From: Pseudomonas syringae pv. cilantro
Lineage (GTDB): Bacteria > Pseudomonadota > Gammaproteobacteria > Pseudomonadales > Pseudomonadaceae
Assembly (NCBI RefSeq): GCF_001293775.1
Contig: NZ_LGLN01000086.1
Span: 49,025 to 98,146 of the forward strand
DNA: 49,122 nt
Reading direction: 5' to 3'
The position numbers were made by a program, and so were the translations under genes. How positions within the stretch are numbered: the first letter of the stretch is position 1; every line of letters starts with the position of its first letter. Of the stretch, positions 9,101 to 17,900 are shown one piece after another. The notes beneath the pieces are model-generated. The model searched no databases, was not told where the DNA came from, and saw only the letters and a program-made list of their open reading frames with translations.

Positions 9101-10094
9101 CAGCGCCGAACTCAAGCGCGGCACTTATGTGATGCCAACGCTGATCGAGCTGGAAAGCTTCGATGAACTACAACGCGAAATCTTCGGCCCGGTGCTGCAT
9201 GTGGTGCGTTACAAGCGCAAGGAACTGGACCAGTTGCTGGCGCAGATCAACGCGTCCGGCTACGGCCTGACCCTTGGCGTACACACCCGTATCGACGAGA
9301 CCATCGCCAAGGTCGTCGATACTGTCAACGCTGGTAATGTTTACGTGAACCGCAACATTGTCGGTGCAGTGGTCGGTGTCCAGCCGTTTGGCGGCGAAGG
9401 GCTGTCCGGCACCGGTCCTAAAGCCGGTGGCCCGCTGTACCTGTACCGCCTGCTGTCGACGCGTCCGCAGGACGCCATCGAGAAGTCTTTCGTGCGCAGC
9501 GACGCGCTGTCTGCGCCGGACACTCGCCTGCGTGACGTGCTCGGCAAACCACTGCAAGCGCTGAAAACCTGGGCCGCCAGCGGTCAGCATGCGGAGCTGG
9601 AGGCCTTGTGCAGCCAGTACGCCGAGCAATCGCAAAGCGGCATCACCCGCCAACTGGCCGGCCCGACCGGTGAGCGCAACAGTTACGCCATCCTGCCGCG
9701 CGAACACGTGCTGTGCCTGGCTGACGACGAAAACGACCTGCTGATTCAACTGGCTGCAGTGCTGGCGGTCGGCGGCGCGGCCATCTGGCCGGAAAGCGAC
9801 GTCAGCAAACCGCTGCGCGCCCGCTTGCCGAAGGACGTGCAGGCACGCATTACCCTGGTGCCGGACTGGAACAAGGACGAAGTTGCCATCGACGCCGTCC
9901 TGCACCACGGCGACTCCGACCAGTTGCGCACCATCTGCCAGCAGATCGCCCGACGCAACGGCGCAATCGTCGGCGTCAACGGCTTGTCCCACGGCGAAAC
10001 CAGCGTCCCGCTGGAGCGTCTGGTGATCGAACGCGCACTGAGCGTCAACACGGCAGCGGCGGGGGGCAATGCGAGTCTGATGACGATCGGGTGA
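6141..10094 (+). CDS. putA: Trifunctional PutA: proline dehydrogenase, P5C dehydrogenase and transcriptional repressor
   Basis: This 1317-residue protein is close to E. coli PutA (1320). Residues 1-47 form the ribbon-helix-helix DNA-binding domain (TTLGVKLDDPTRER, DRTPHWLIKQAI), so it is the regulatory type. The FAD-linked proline dehydrogenase barrel covers about 260-610, with RLVKGAYWD at 429-437. The NAD-dependent glutamate-semialdehyde dehydrogenase covers about 650-1130, with nucleophile C915 in AGQRCSA. A C-terminal ALDH-like flap follows. It oxidises proline to glutamate with channelled intermediates. When reduced it binds the inner membrane; without proline it represses putP and putA. 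The start is fixed by GAGGA at 6130-6134 and the family N-terminus. Confidence 0.97.
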   Translation: MATTTLGVKLDDPTRERLKAAAQSIDRTPHWLIKQAIFNYLEKLESGATLLELDGSAARDNEDRGELAEDAGLQCFLDFAESIQPQSVLRAAITSAYRRPEQEVVPMLLEQARLTAPVAEATNKMAASIAEKLRNQKSAGGRAGIVQGLLQEFSLSSQEGVALMCLAEALLRIPDKGTRDALIRDKISNGNWQPHLGNSPSLFVNAATWGLLLTGKLVATHNEAGLTSSLSRIIGRSGEPMIRKGVDMAMRLMGEQFVTGETIGEALANASRFEAKGFRYSYDMLGEAALTEHDAQKYLASYEQAIHSIGKASHGRGIYEGPGISIKLSALHPRYSRAQYERVMDELYPRLLSLTLLAKQYDIGLNIDAEEADRLELSLDLLERLCFEPQLTGWNGIGFVIQAYQKRCPYVIDYVIDLARRSRHRLMIRLVKGAYWDSEIKRAQVEGLEGYPVYTRKVYTDVSYIACARKLLAAPEVIYPQFATHNAHTLAAIYQIAGQNYYPGQYEFQCLHGMGEPLYEQVVGKVADGKLNRPCRVYAPVGTHETLLAYLVRRLLENGANTSFVNRIADHSISIQELVADPVSQIERMATQEGGFGLPHPRIPLPRDLYGTERANSSGIDMANEHRLASLSSALLATAHNDWKAAPMLGCPAGAGSLTAALNPSDSRDVVGHVQEASLQDVDNAIQCALSAGPIWQATPPAERAAILERAADLMEAEIQPLMGLLVREAGKTFANAIAEVREAVDFLRYYAVQARNDFTNDGHRPLGPVVCISPWNFPLAIFSGQVAAALAAGNPVLAKPAEQTPLIAAQAVRLLLEAGIPEGVLQLLPGRGETVGAGLVGDERVKGVMFTGSTEVARLLQRNVAGRLDSQGRPIPLIAETGGQNAMIVDSSALTEQVVIDVVSSAFDSAGQRCSALRVLCLQEDSADRVIEMLKGAMAENRLGNPERLSVDIGPVIDAEAKAGIEKHIQAMRDKGRTVYQVAIADSAELKRGTYVMPTLIELESFDELQREIFGPVLHVVRYKRKELDQLLAQINASGYGLTLGVHTRIDETIAKVVDTVNAGNVYVNRNIVGAVVGVQPFGGEGLSGTGPKAGGPLYLYRLLSTRPQDAIEKSFVRSDALSAPDTRLRDVLGKPLQALKTWAASGQHAELEALCSQYAEQSQSGITRQLAGPTGERNSYAILPREHVLCLADDENDLLIQLAAVLAVGGAAIWPESDVSKPLRARLPKDVQARITLVPDWNKDEVAIDAVLHHGDSDQLRTICQQIARRNGAIVGVNGLSHGETSVPLERLVIERALSVNTAAAGGNASLMTIG

Positions 10095-10107
10095 TGCTCC
10101 ACGCTCT

Positions 10108-10137
10108 CACGTTGCCGCGCGCCAGCGGGGCAACGTG
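10108..10137. terminator. Hairpin after putA, possible terminator
   Basis: A perfect 9-bp stem (CACGTTGCC at 10108-10116 with GGCAACGTG at 10129-10137) closes a 12-base loop 13 bp after the putA stop. No T-run follows, so intrinsic termination is uncertain. It may instead be part of the repeat element that fills this spacer. Confidence 0.4.
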
Positions 10138-10174
10138 GTTCTGGACGCTCTTTGTAGATTCTCGAATACATAGC

Positions 10175-10263
10175 GCAGACCTGTGACGCGGAGCGTGAGG
10201 AACGATAATCCCGAATATCGTGCGACGCTCCGCGTCGCATGCCGCTCTGGACGCTCTGCGTCC
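10175..10263. repeat. Dispersed palindromic intergenic repeat
   Basis: A 12-bp perfect inverted repeat (GACGCGGAGCGT at 10185-10196 with ACGCTCCGCGTC at 10225-10236) encloses a second 6-bp pair (ACGATA 10202-10207, TATCGT 10216-10221). A small palindrome follows (GGACGC-TCT-GCGTCC, 10249-10263). Bases 10175-10196 match 32533-32554 at 19 of 22 positions, so this is a repeat family with at least two copies here. It fills most of the 293-bp spacer between putA and the acyl-CoA dehydrogenase gene. Confidence 0.7.
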
Positions 10264-10387
10264 GCGCTTTCGCACACGTTTCACAATGCCGCGCCACCAC
10301 GCCCGCCTATCACCCGAATCAATCTTGCTACCCTCCCTCTTCAACCCGTCCTAGACTCGATCCATTCCAAAAATCAGGTACGCCATC

Positions 10388-12190
10388 ATGTCCGAGTCGC
10401 TGCTCAGTTCCCGAAACCTGGCTTTCGAGCTGTATGAAGTGCTGGACGCCGAAGGTCTGACGGGTCGCGAGCGCTTTGCCGAGCACTCGCGGGAAACCTT
10501 TGACGCAGCGCTGGGGACCGCGCGCGTCATCGCGGAAAAGTACTTTGCACCGCATAACCGCAAGGCTGACGAGAACGAACCGCGCTACGAAAATGGCGAG
10601 GCGATTCTGATTCCGGAGGTCAAGCCTGCAGTGGATGCATTCATCGCGGCGGGCTTTCTCAATGCGTCGCGTGATTTCGAATCAGGCGGCATGCAACTGC
10701 CTACCCTGCTGTCGCAAGCCTGTTTTGCACACTTTCAGGCGGCCAACGTCGGGACCACGTCGTACCCGTTCCTGACCATGGGCGCCGCCAACCTGATCGA
10801 GAGTTTCGGCAACGACGAGCAAAAGCAGCAGTTTCTGCAACCGATGATCGAGGGTCGTTTTTTCGGCACCATGGCGCTGACCGAGCCGCATGCGGGCTCG
10901 TCCCTCTCGGATATTCGCACGCGTGCCGAACCGGCAGCCGACGGCACCTATCGGCTGCGCGGCAACAAGATCTTCATTTCCGGGGGCGATCATGCGCTGT
11001 CGGAAAACATCGTGCACATGGTCCTGGCAAAACTGCCGGATGCGCCCGGCGGGGTCAAAGGTATCTCGCTGTTCATCGTGCCCAAGTTTCTGGTCAACGC
11101 TGATGGCAGTCTGGGTAAACGCAACGATGTGTTGCTGGCCGGGCTGTTTCACAAGATGGGTTGGAAAGGCACCACGTCCACCGCGCTCAACTTCGGTGAT
11201 AACGGCGAGTGTGTCGGCTATCTGGTGGGCAAGCCGCACCATGGCCTGAGTTACATGTTCCAGATGATGAATGAAGCACGCATCGGCGTGGGCCTTGGCG
11301 CCACTATGCTCGGCTACTCGGGTTACCTTTATTCGCTGGAGTACGCCCGCGACCGGCCTCAGGGACGCTTGCCAGACAGCAAAAGCCCGGACAGCAAGCC
11401 CGTGCCGATCATTCAACACGCGGACGTGCGACGCATGCTGCTGACTCAGAAAGCCTACGTGGAAGGCGCGTTCGACCTGTGCCTTTATGCCTCGCGGCTG
11501 TTTGACGATACCGAGACCGGCGAAACCGACGACGTGCGCAAACAGGCACACGAGTTGCTCGACCTGCTGACCCCGGTGGTCAAATCCTGGCCCTCGGAGT
11601 TTTGTCTGAAGGCCAACGAGCTTGCGATTCAGGTGCTCGGCGGTCACGGCTACACCCGCGAGTACCCTGTCGAACAGTACTACCGCGACAACCGCCTCAA
11701 CCCGATTCATGAGGGCACGCAGGGCATTCAGTCACTGGACCTGCTGGGACGCAAACTGGCGCAGAACGGCGGCACCAGCCTCAAGCAACTGCTGCGCCTG
11801 ATTGCTGGCACCTGCGAGCAAGCGCACGCGCACGAGTCCCTGAATGAACTGCGCCAACCGCTGGAGCATCTGGTGGCGCGTTTGCAAGTGGTCACCCTCG
11901 GGCTGTTGACGGATCTGGCGCAAGGCAGAATCAGCAGCACGCTCGCCAACTCGGCGCTGTACCTCAAGGTATTCGGGCACACGATCATCGGCTGGCGCTG
12001 GCTGGAGCAGGCGCTGCGTGCCGAACAGGGTCTGAGCAAGGGCAATCCGGCCGACAGCGATTTTTACCACGGCAAATTGCAAGCCGCCCGGTACTTCCTG
12101 ACGTGGGAAATACCGGGCTGCCATCACGAACTGGCGATTCTGGAAAACCGCGATGACACGTGCCTGGCCATGCGCGATGACTGGTTCTGA
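10388..12190 (+). CDS. Acyl-CoA dehydrogenase with extra C-terminal domain
   Basis: This 600-residue flavoprotein is longer than the usual 380-400. It has the N-terminal extension and extra C-terminal domain seen in the large acyl-CoA dehydrogenase subfamily that includes DmdC-like enzymes. Conserved blocks include MALTEPHAGSSLSDI, the KIFISGG strand, and LGGHGYTREYPVEQYYRD followed by NPIHEGTQGIQ. E442 in IHEGT is the likely catalytic base. It would oxidise an acyl-CoA to the enoyl-CoA using FAD and an electron-transfer flavoprotein. The substrate cannot be told from sequence. Start: ATG 10388 with AGG about 9 bases upstream. It is convergent with the ADP-ribosyltransferase toxin gene, 22 bp apart. 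No beta-oxidation partners are adjacent. Confidence 0.92.
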   Translation: MSESLLSSRNLAFELYEVLDAEGLTGRERFAEHSRETFDAALGTARVIAEKYFAPHNRKADENEPRYENGEAILIPEVKPAVDAFIAAGFLNASRDFESGGMQLPTLLSQACFAHFQAANVGTTSYPFLTMGAANLIESFGNDEQKQQFLQPMIEGRFFGTMALTEPHAGSSLSDIRTRAEPAADGTYRLRGNKIFISGGDHALSENIVHMVLAKLPDAPGGVKGISLFIVPKFLVNADGSLGKRNDVLLAGLFHKMGWKGTTSTALNFGDNGECVGYLVGKPHHGLSYMFQMMNEARIGVGLGATMLGYSGYLYSLEYARDRPQGRLPDSKSPDSKPVPIIQHADVRRMLLTQKAYVEGAFDLCLYASRLFDDTETGETDDVRKQAHELLDLLTPVVKSWPSEFCLKANELAIQVLGGHGYTREYPVEQYYRDNRLNPIHEGTQGIQSLDLLGRKLAQNGGTSLKQLLRLIAGTCEQAHAHESLNELRQPLEHLVARLQVVTLGLLTDLAQGRISSTLANSALYLKVFGHTIIGWRWLEQALRAEQGLSKGNPADSDFYHGKLQAARYFLTWEIPGCHHELAILENRDDTCLAMRDDWF

Positions 12191-12212
12191 TGAAAACCTG
12201 ACAGGCGCTTGA

Positions 12213-14834
12213 TCAGTGAGGACTGAACAAGTCAGTCAGTGAGTCCTGCGGGAAAAACCGGTCGACCAGTACGTTGGCATCTGCCCCTAGCTTGAGCGCG
12301 TATTGCTCTCGGCTGAACGGCTCGCCGGTACGCAGATCGTAAAGTACCCGCCCCTCGAGTGGGCGATCGACCTCCTGCAGCTGGATTTTCATGATGCGAT
12401 AAAACTCGCCGACCACTTCCTCGATACTGTCAATCTGGAAATAGCAGCCCGGCAGGAAGATCGACTCGGCTTCCTCGGGTGACGCCGAGAAGGGCGCAAT
12501 CGGCGTGGCCCTCAGATATTGCCCCTTGGGCAGAACGAAGACCACCGAGGTGTCATCGAACGTCACCGGCGCGGCGATTGCAGCGGTGGGCGCGCCGGCC
12601 CGACTGCTGGCGAAAGTACCCACCACGTAAGGGTTTTCGCTGAACGAGGTGACATCGGTATTGACCAGCACATCGCCCACCTTGATCCGCCCGCTGCGGA
12701 ATACCGCACCCGAGGTGCCCCGCTCGCCGCTGCCGCCACGGTACAGCTCGACGTCATTGTTGTAGCCCACCACGCTGACATCATCGGCCAGCCGCTCGAT
12801 GGCGTTGATCTGGTTTCGGCCCTTGTGCTCGCCGGTGCGCAGGAACTGATTGAATTCAGCGTCTTCCTGAGTGTAAAGCATGATATTGGCGGCGCAATAG
12901 TCGTCCTCGCCCAGCTTGAATACGCGGTGCTTGCCGTGCCAGGGGTCCCGGTATACCTGGTCGCCATCAGGCGACGAGTCAGACTCTAAAACATCGTCCG
13001 GGGTGGGTTCCCAGATTGCCATCGCCTGCTTCTGCCGAGCCAGGGCTGCTTCTGCGTAATCCTGCTCGTTGAAGATATCCGTTTGCAGATACCGGTCCCA
13101 AAATGTGGAGCGCACTGTCACGTAAGGTTTGCCAACCGGAGCCGATGTGCTGCTCGACAGGGCCTGTCCATCCATCGGCGAGCCGCCCTGCAAGCCGGGC
13201 ATCTTCATCAGCGTCCAGCTTCCTTCGGCATTCAGGCGAACGGGTTTGCCGCCCACGAACGCAAACGGGTTATCCGGATTGACGATCAGCCAGCACTGCT
13301 GCTGCTCATTGAACATCACGCGATAGGGCAGTTCCGCAAGTTTGATCCAGGTTTCACCGTTACCCAGCGTGTAGACGCCATGCAGTCGACCTTCTTCGGC
13401 TGAAGGCGTGAGGCTGTCCAGCAGCAGATTACCTTCCAGATTATCCAGCGGGTCGACAGGCACGCTGCCGCTCACCGCAACGTCACCAGGAATCGTCATA
13501 CCGTCCAGCGGCGTTACCAGCGACGGCTCGGGCGTGACGCGTACCGCCATCAAAAAAGGCAGATTGAAGAGCAGATAAACCGTGTTGATGATGGCGCCCA
13601 GCACACCGGCCTTGCGCTGCGCGGCAGTTTTGCCATTGACGGCCTGATCGATATTCAAACCGGTATTGGCAAGGCTCGCTCCAACCAGCGTCAACGTGAT
13701 TGGCCAGCCCAGCGGAGCAAGCCCGCCGAATGCCTGAATAAACGCACTCAGGTAACCGATCCACATTTGCTTGCGCAGATCGGCGTTGGACGTCAGCAAC
13801 TGATGGGCGTCGGCGTTCATTACTTGCCGGGCGACGTCACGCAAATAAACAAAAGAGTCACCCGCAACAGGCGTTGCAGACTGATTGATGATGCGAACAT
13901 CGGCACGCCAATCGTGTGCAAGCATATCGCTCACCCCGCGATAGAAACGGGCGCTGTCTTCTGCCCGGGAGACTTCGCCACGCAAGAAGTGGCGTTTTAT
14001 CGCTTCATCGGCACGCCCGCCTGCGAACTGACCTTTAAGCCAGGTGTACACAGCGCGTTCGCTTTCGAACACCAGAAAAGGCTGCTCGGCGTCAGGCCGA
14101 TAAATCACTTCCCGTCCGTCCGAAATAACAATACGCAATATGTCGTGGGCCTTGATACCGTTGATGTCCAGCGTATGCACCGAAAGTCCGGCGGCGACTG
14201 GAAGCGGGTCCTGCAGCGCTTTCAGAGTCAGCGGCTGCAATGGATCAGCAGTGGCGATGCGGGTAACAAGTCTGAAATCCGCCGGCGACAGCTGCCTCTT
14301 GCGCAGGCAGTGGGTGGCTGCAACCAGATATTGCGCTTTGGCCAGCATGCAGAAGTTCTCACTGTGAGCCTTCCAGAAATGCTCCATGCGGCGGGTATAG
14401 AGCGCGCTGAAGTCGAGCGTCCACATGTCCCTGAGTACATCCTCAGGGAGCATCGGCACTTCATTGCGCTCGTCGAAAAACTCGTGTTCCGGGCCGACGG
14501 TATAAAACCCGCCATAGAGCGAAAGTTCGTCGCTGGCTTCCTGGTCGTGAACACTGAAGTGCCGCATCAGCAGCTCGATCAATGTCATCGACTGCAGCGG
14601 TTTTCCAGAATGCTGCCAACCGGTAAACGTACGCGGGCTGCTGCTTGCGCTGCCGAAACGATGCCAGTACACCTGGTCAGGGTTGAAGACCTTCTGCGTA
14701 TGCTGAAGCATGATCTTGGTGGCTGCGTTATAAGCCAGATCGTGCAGATCGGGATAATCGAGAACAAACTGCCGCGCGCGTTCACGCAGCAGTTGTTGAT
14801 CGGTCATATGTGCTGTCAAGGTTATGGATGTCAT
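12213..14834 (-). CDS. DUF6543-type toxin with C-terminal R-S-E ADP-ribosyltransferase domain
   Basis: This is an 873-residue protein without signal peptide. Residues 1 to about 380 resemble the dermonecrotic-toxin-like (DUF6543) chassis of pseudomonads. A hydrophobic hairpin segment follows (about 390-450, with QAVNGKTAAQRKAG between two apolar stretches), then a small beta-rich module (about 500-560). The C-terminus shows all three marks of an R-S-E ADP-ribosyltransferase: R699 in LYRGG, TSFS at 729-732, and E788-A789-E790 followed by SIFLPGCYFQI. In known toxins these bind NAD and the paired glutamates select arginine as acceptor. The ATG at 14834 has AGGA 8 bases upstream. It lies 120 bp downstream of its paralogue at 14955-18074 on the same strand. 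No immunity gene or secretion gene is adjacent. Domain calls are by eye; target and secretion route are unknown. Confidence 0.85.
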   Translation of the reverse strand: MTSITLTAHMTDQQLLRERARQFVLDYPDLHDLAYNAATKIMLQHTQKVFNPDQVYWHRFGSASSSPRTFTGWQHSGKPLQSMTLIELLMRHFSVHDQEASDELSLYGGFYTVGPEHEFFDERNEVPMLPEDVLRDMWTLDFSALYTRRMEHFWKAHSENFCMLAKAQYLVAATHCLRKRQLSPADFRLVTRIATADPLQPLTLKALQDPLPVAAGLSVHTLDINGIKAHDILRIVISDGREVIYRPDAEQPFLVFESERAVYTWLKGQFAGGRADEAIKRHFLRGEVSRAEDSARFYRGVSDMLAHDWRADVRIINQSATPVAGDSFVYLRDVARQVMNADAHQLLTSNADLRKQMWIGYLSAFIQAFGGLAPLGWPITLTLVGASLANTGLNIDQAVNGKTAAQRKAGVLGAIINTVYLLFNLPFLMAVRVTPEPSLVTPLDGMTIPGDVAVSGSVPVDPLDNLEGNLLLDSLTPSAEEGRLHGVYTLGNGETWIKLAELPYRVMFNEQQQCWLIVNPDNPFAFVGGKPVRLNAEGSWTLMKMPGLQGGSPMDGQALSSSTSAPVGKPYVTVRSTFWDRYLQTDIFNEQDYAEAALARQKQAMAIWEPTPDDVLESDSSPDGDQVYRDPWHGKHRVFKLGEDDYCAANIMLYTQEDAEFNQFLRTGEHKGRNQINAIERLADDVSVVGYNNDVELYRGGSGERGTSGAVFRSGRIKVGDVLVNTDVTSFSENPYVVGTFASSRAGAPTAAIAAPVTFDDTSVVFVLPKGQYLRATPIAPFSASPEEAESIFLPGCYFQIDSIEEVVGEFYRIMKIQLQEVDRPLEGRVLYDLRTGEPFSREQYALKLGADANVLVDRFFPQDSLTDLFSPH

Positions 14835-14954
14835 GACGTCTTCCTGTAGGAGAGAAGTCATGCACGTAATCACTCATTGGAGCGTGCGTGGCACTAACTA
14901 TCTATACCGTCACGGACCTGTAAGGGCGCCGCGCCGCTGCAGAAACCGAGCGCT

Positions 14955-17900
14955 TTACCAACCATTCTCGGAGCCTGGTGTAATTTTCGCCCTGCCCTTG
15001 AATGGAAAATAAAAGTCCACGGCCTCGTTCAGGTGTTCGATGTACAACACGGACAAGACCTCGTCGACCGGCAAATAGGAACGCTCCAGCAGATCAAAAT
15101 AATCTGGCCGCAGCTTTCTCAAGACGTCTGACATGAGTTTGGGACCGGTCAAGTCGGAAATGCGCGTCATGTACGGTGTCATTCGGTCTCTAGAGGCGCT
15201 ACGCAGGGCTTCGCTGCTGTGGTCGATGAAGGGTCTGCGCGTACTGAAAAACGCCTTGTTGGTCTGCTTTTCATTCTGAAAGCGCGTGTTTATTTCTTTC
15301 AGCATCCTCTTCAGGACCGGGTTGTCCGGATGGCTGGCGAAATGGCTGTTACCCGGCCCGCTGTAACTTAATTGCGGCGCATCCAGGCGCCTTCCCAGCA
15401 GTACATCATTGGGCCCTGCTTTCAATGGCGTGCGTGCGAAAGGAACATCAATGATGTCATCGCAATCAAGATAAATGCCGCCGTATTCGTTGATCAGCCG
15501 ATAACGCAGAATATCCGAAGCGGCCGCGTAATTACGATTATCCGAATGCATGAAATAGTTGAACGCCTCGCCATTTTCGCCACTCAAGAACGCGGGAAAG
15601 AACGGTTCTTCCTTGAGTCTGGAAATATGCATCTGCGGATGTTCGCTGAAGTAATCCAGCAACTGCTGATGCGCCGTCGGGTGGTTGATATCGATATGCA
15701 GCTCGAAGCGCAAGTCCGGACTGGTGCGCATGTTGTCCAGCATCTTTTGCAGAAGGTTATCGCCCGGCATGCGTTCGCCCAGCCATATGTGATGAACCAC
15801 ACGGCTGACGGGCTCGGCATCTGCAGGTAGCGTGGGCACGCGAGGGAACGCGTAGATTTCAAAGCGGCGGCTCTGTGGCAGTCTTGCCTCTACCTTCCTG
15901 AATGCATCTGCCGACCCGTTGCTCCACACCCCGTTGCGGTCCAGCCAGACAAGGCCGCTTGACGACGGATCAGTTCGCCAGCACGGAATATCGGCATCGT
16001 AATAGACGCCCTTCCTGACCCCTTCAATCTGAATGAAGTACTTCTCGACGACCGTCCCTTTTGCCTGGCTCAGGACGTTCTCGACCATGATCTGATCCAG
16101 TGGCAACTCGACCTGCACCTTGGGTCCCCAGCGCTGCACCTTGATTGCGGGCTCGTCAGGCATAACCGCCACCACGGCGCTGTCTGCCTCACTGGTCGGC
16201 GGTAATCGCGAGCCATCGAAGCTTTCCCCGCCACGCAAACCAAGCCTGAGGTCCAGATCCCAATAGCCGGTGTCGATCGTCTTCACATAGGGGCCCCAGA
16301 CACGCGGATCAGAATCAGAGCGAATACGGTACTGTTTTTCCTGCGGCACCCACTCGACCCGAAAAGCCTGATCATGCAGTTCGATGTAACTTTTGCCTTG
16401 CAGCGGATAGATGCCCGCCACTTCGCCCGACGCCAGCCCCGGCAGCTCTTGAGGCGCTTCAAGCGCACGCAACAGACGGCGCATTTTGAAATCGAGCGAA
16501 CGCAAGGCCGGTGGCTCTTCCCTGAACGCCGGAATCGGCTCGATCTCTACAGCAGGGTCTATCGGGGTGGTTGGGCCAGAAACCTCATAGCCGCCTCCCG
16601 CCTCGTCAATCAGCCCGGTTTCGGCACCCGCTTCGACCGCAGCGCCCTCCTCGGCAAGGATCGGCAGTGCGTTCAATACACCGAAGGCAATTCGCCCAAG
16701 CCCCGCCTGGCGCTCGTCCAGCGTGCGGCCATTGACCGCCGCGTCGACGCCCAGCCCGACCAGCGCGAGAGACAGCCCCGCGATGACCGGAATCAGTTCA
16801 GGAAAGACAATAGCGACGCCGCCCAGGACAGACACGCACTCGCTCAAGCCACTGCTGACTTCCTCTTTCCAGTAATCGTCATGGTTGCGGATTTTTTGCA
16901 GCGCGTCCGCTTCAGACTTTGCCTTGATCCGATCCTTGAAGTGCGAGAAAGGCCAGGGCTGCAAAGGTTCGCCAAACTGCACCTGCTTGCGCGGGTTCCA
17001 GGCGCCGGTCGCCGCGTCCAGCAGTTTCGGGTAGACAGCGAAGCCTCTGAGGGCGGTGGCAACGCCACTGTAGAAAAAGCCATCGACGTCATCCGCAGCA
17101 TTGAAATGCCCCTCGAAAGAACGGCGTTTGCCTGGATCCTTGCACATCAGCGCGACCCAGTCCTTGAGCGCATCGGCGTTGGCGAAGGTATGAATCGGTG
17201 ACGAGTTGCCGGGGATGTAGAGCAGCACGGTCGGCGAATCGGCACTGCGTATGACCATGATGTCGACCGCGCTGTAACCATGCACCTGCAATTCGGAAAT
17301 CGTCACGCGAGTGGAAATCGGGGCGGCGACAAAAGCGTCGAAACTCAGCTGTTGCCAACCCTGATCGGCAGGCAACCCGAGCGCCTCCAGCACCATGTCC
17401 TTGTGCTCGGCCTTGAGCGTGTTTTCCTCAGCTTGCAGCCAGGCCGCCCTGAACAGACCTGCCTTGAGCATCAGGTTGTAATCGTCGGCGTGCGCCTGCC
17501 AGAACTGTTTCAGGTAGGCGAGATAGCCGGCTTGCAGGTTGTGATCCCAGATGTACTGCTTGAACGCCTCGGCCGTCAGGCGAAGTTGCGTCGTCGAATC
17601 GTAGTGCTGCGGATCGGATTTCCGGTACACCGCTTCATAAGCGACGCAGTCATAGGACGGCAGTTTTTCGTCCACGACCTGGCAGTTGAAACCGTCGTCA
17701 CTGTGGGGTTGCAGATGCCCGAGGTGATCAAACCAGTCACCATTGCCCTTTTGCTGCCAGTTGCGCAGCAGCGCCTCGGTCAGCGTCATCGAGTGAGCCA
17801 GATTGGCCCGGTGAGGTGCCGGATAGAGCTTCGGGTCTTCGATATACAGAGTGGCGATCAGCGTGTCGTCCGGGTCAATCTCGACACCCCACCTCGACTG

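Noticed and set aside
14835..14954. Possible small immunity gene between the two toxins
   Set aside because: The 120-bp gap has no open frame with a start and ribosome binding site of useful length.
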